The notes under the pieces were generated by a model. The model had not been told where the DNA came from. It ran no database searches and saw only the letters and a list, made by a program, of their open reading frames with translations. DNA of 64,000 nucleotides from Denticeps clupeoides (Eukaryota > Chordata > Actinopteri > Clupeiformes > Denticipitidae): assembly GCF_900700375.1 (NCBI RefSeq), contig NC_041717.1, positions 15,823,090 to 15,887,089 on the forward strand, written 5' to 3'. This document shows positions 57,331 to 64,000 of this stretch, piece after piece. A program made the position numbers and the translations under genes. The number at the start of each line of letters is the position of its first letter. Position 1 is the stretch's first letter.

Positions 57331-58302
57331 GAAAGAAATACAGTATGGCCAGTGTGTGATTTAATACACTCTGTTTATGCAAGTGATTCTCTTGACAAGC
57401 ATAAAACATACAAAAGAAAATGAAGGAACCAGACAAAATGAAGCTTAAACTGCCTTTTATTAAGTAACATACATTGGAGAAACACATATGACATAACAAG
57501 GCGGGTTAAAACGACCAAACACCACCAGAGGGCGCCACAGCGCAGAGCTACAAAGGCAGACTCGGCAGAGAATGAACGAAGGGAGAGGGGATGTGTGTAG
57601 TTCTGTTGAAATATACAACTTTATGGCAAGTTAAAAGCAGCTTTTAATAGTTCAGTTAATTAAAACAAGCAGAGACTGTTCACATCCAATACCCGATTTC
57701 ACTACTCTGACATTATATACAGTGAAAATTCATTAACGTTAAATTGATAAATATATAAACTTCATGTACTAATAGGATAAGATAAATCCAAAATAAAGAT
57801 TTTTTAAATAGATACAAATGTATAAAAGAGCTTAACCAATCTTGATATTATATGGATAATCTGAATTTTTTTCTGTAATTAATCCCAGTTCACTCAGATA
57901 CTGGGATTTGATATGAGGTGTTTAAATAATAAAAAAGGGAATGGGGCAGTAGTTTACATAGAAAACAATATTTACTCTAGTTCAGGCAACATGGCTGCAT
58001 GTGGGTGTCCTTTAAACTTCCTCTGGTGATGAGATCTGTGTCCTCTGCAGAATCTATTAGCAAAAATGTTTTAAATGAAATTAATGAGGCATCTCAGGCA
58101 TCCGAATACATTCAGCCTGGGTCGAGATTAAATTTATCCCCAGCATTGCCCTGCAAAGTCGAGATTGGAAATGTTGGGTTGAGAGCAGGCACTTGAGTCA
58201 ACTAGCCTGGACCTCTGCTGATCCAGAAGAGCTTTGGGTTACAGTGAACCTGAATAAATAGCAGCATGGGGAGGGGTTTTTGGATTATAAAGATGAGGCG
58301 CT
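57331..58302. other. Probable kank1-like 3' UTR
   Basis: No exon is seen. A minus-strand AATAAA lies at about 57455-57460, which would give a 3' UTR of roughly 850 bases for the gene to the right. Confidence 0.5.

Positions 58303-64000
<5,698 letters not shown>

Overview
This is a vertebrate nuclear DNA window, almost certainly from a teleost fish. The evidence is intron-split genes with GT-AG junctions, dense tRNA-derived SINEs, several Tc1/mariner families typical of fish, hAT elements, microsatellites, and protein sequences closest in my memory to zebrafish and mammalian orthologues. The two main SINE families suggest an otocephalan or herring-like fish, but I cannot prove the species.

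Nine host genes can be read exon by exon. From left to right they are mymk (myomaker, minus, 4.07-5.70 kb), dmtn (dematin, minus, 13.1-19.9 kb), rsph14 (minus, 30.9-33.8 kb), dusp26 (minus, 34.8-36.9 kb), bag4 (minus, 39.0-44.8 kb), lsm1 (plus, 45.4-47.2 kb), star (plus, 48.6-51.2 kb), pold2 (minus, 52.3-56.1 kb) and the 3' part of a kank1-like gene (minus, 58.3 kb to the right edge). A tenth locus at 8.2-8.9 kb is a decayed adamtsl2: three recognisable exon remnants with frame damage sit next to mymk, its neighbour in human. The complete models add up to family-typical lengths: Mymk 220 aa, Dmtn 408, Rsph14 347, Dusp26 about 199, Bag4 364, Lsm1 133, Star 285 and Pold2 467.

Gene order joins blocks that I recall from different human chromosomes: MYMK-ADAMTSL2 from 9q34, DMTN, DUSP26 and BAG4-LSM1-STAR from 8p, and RSPH14, POLD2 and KANK1 from elsewhere. 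bag4 and lsm1 are head-to-head over a CpG-rich promoter holding a TCTCGCGAGA palindrome. The same motif lies at the pold2 promoter. star has a compact promoter with GATA, SF-1-like and TATA elements in the same order as mammalian STAR promoters.

The rest is mostly repeats. SINE family 1 has a tRNA-like head GGTAGTAGCCTAGTGGG and an (AATGTA)n tail. SINE family 2 has a head GGCAGTGGTGGCCTAGCGG and a tail ending in CACTTCACTTTCA. There are also three copies of one Tc1-like family between 35 and 46 kb, two hAT elements with exact 8-bp target duplications in one bag4 intron, a truncated LINE, two related solo LTRs, and a three-layer nest (LTR inside SINE inside Tc1) in the last intron of dmtn. The 20-30.9 kb interval has no recognisable host coding exon. 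It does hold a GC-rich island near 29.3-29.6 kb that could be a distal dmtn promoter.
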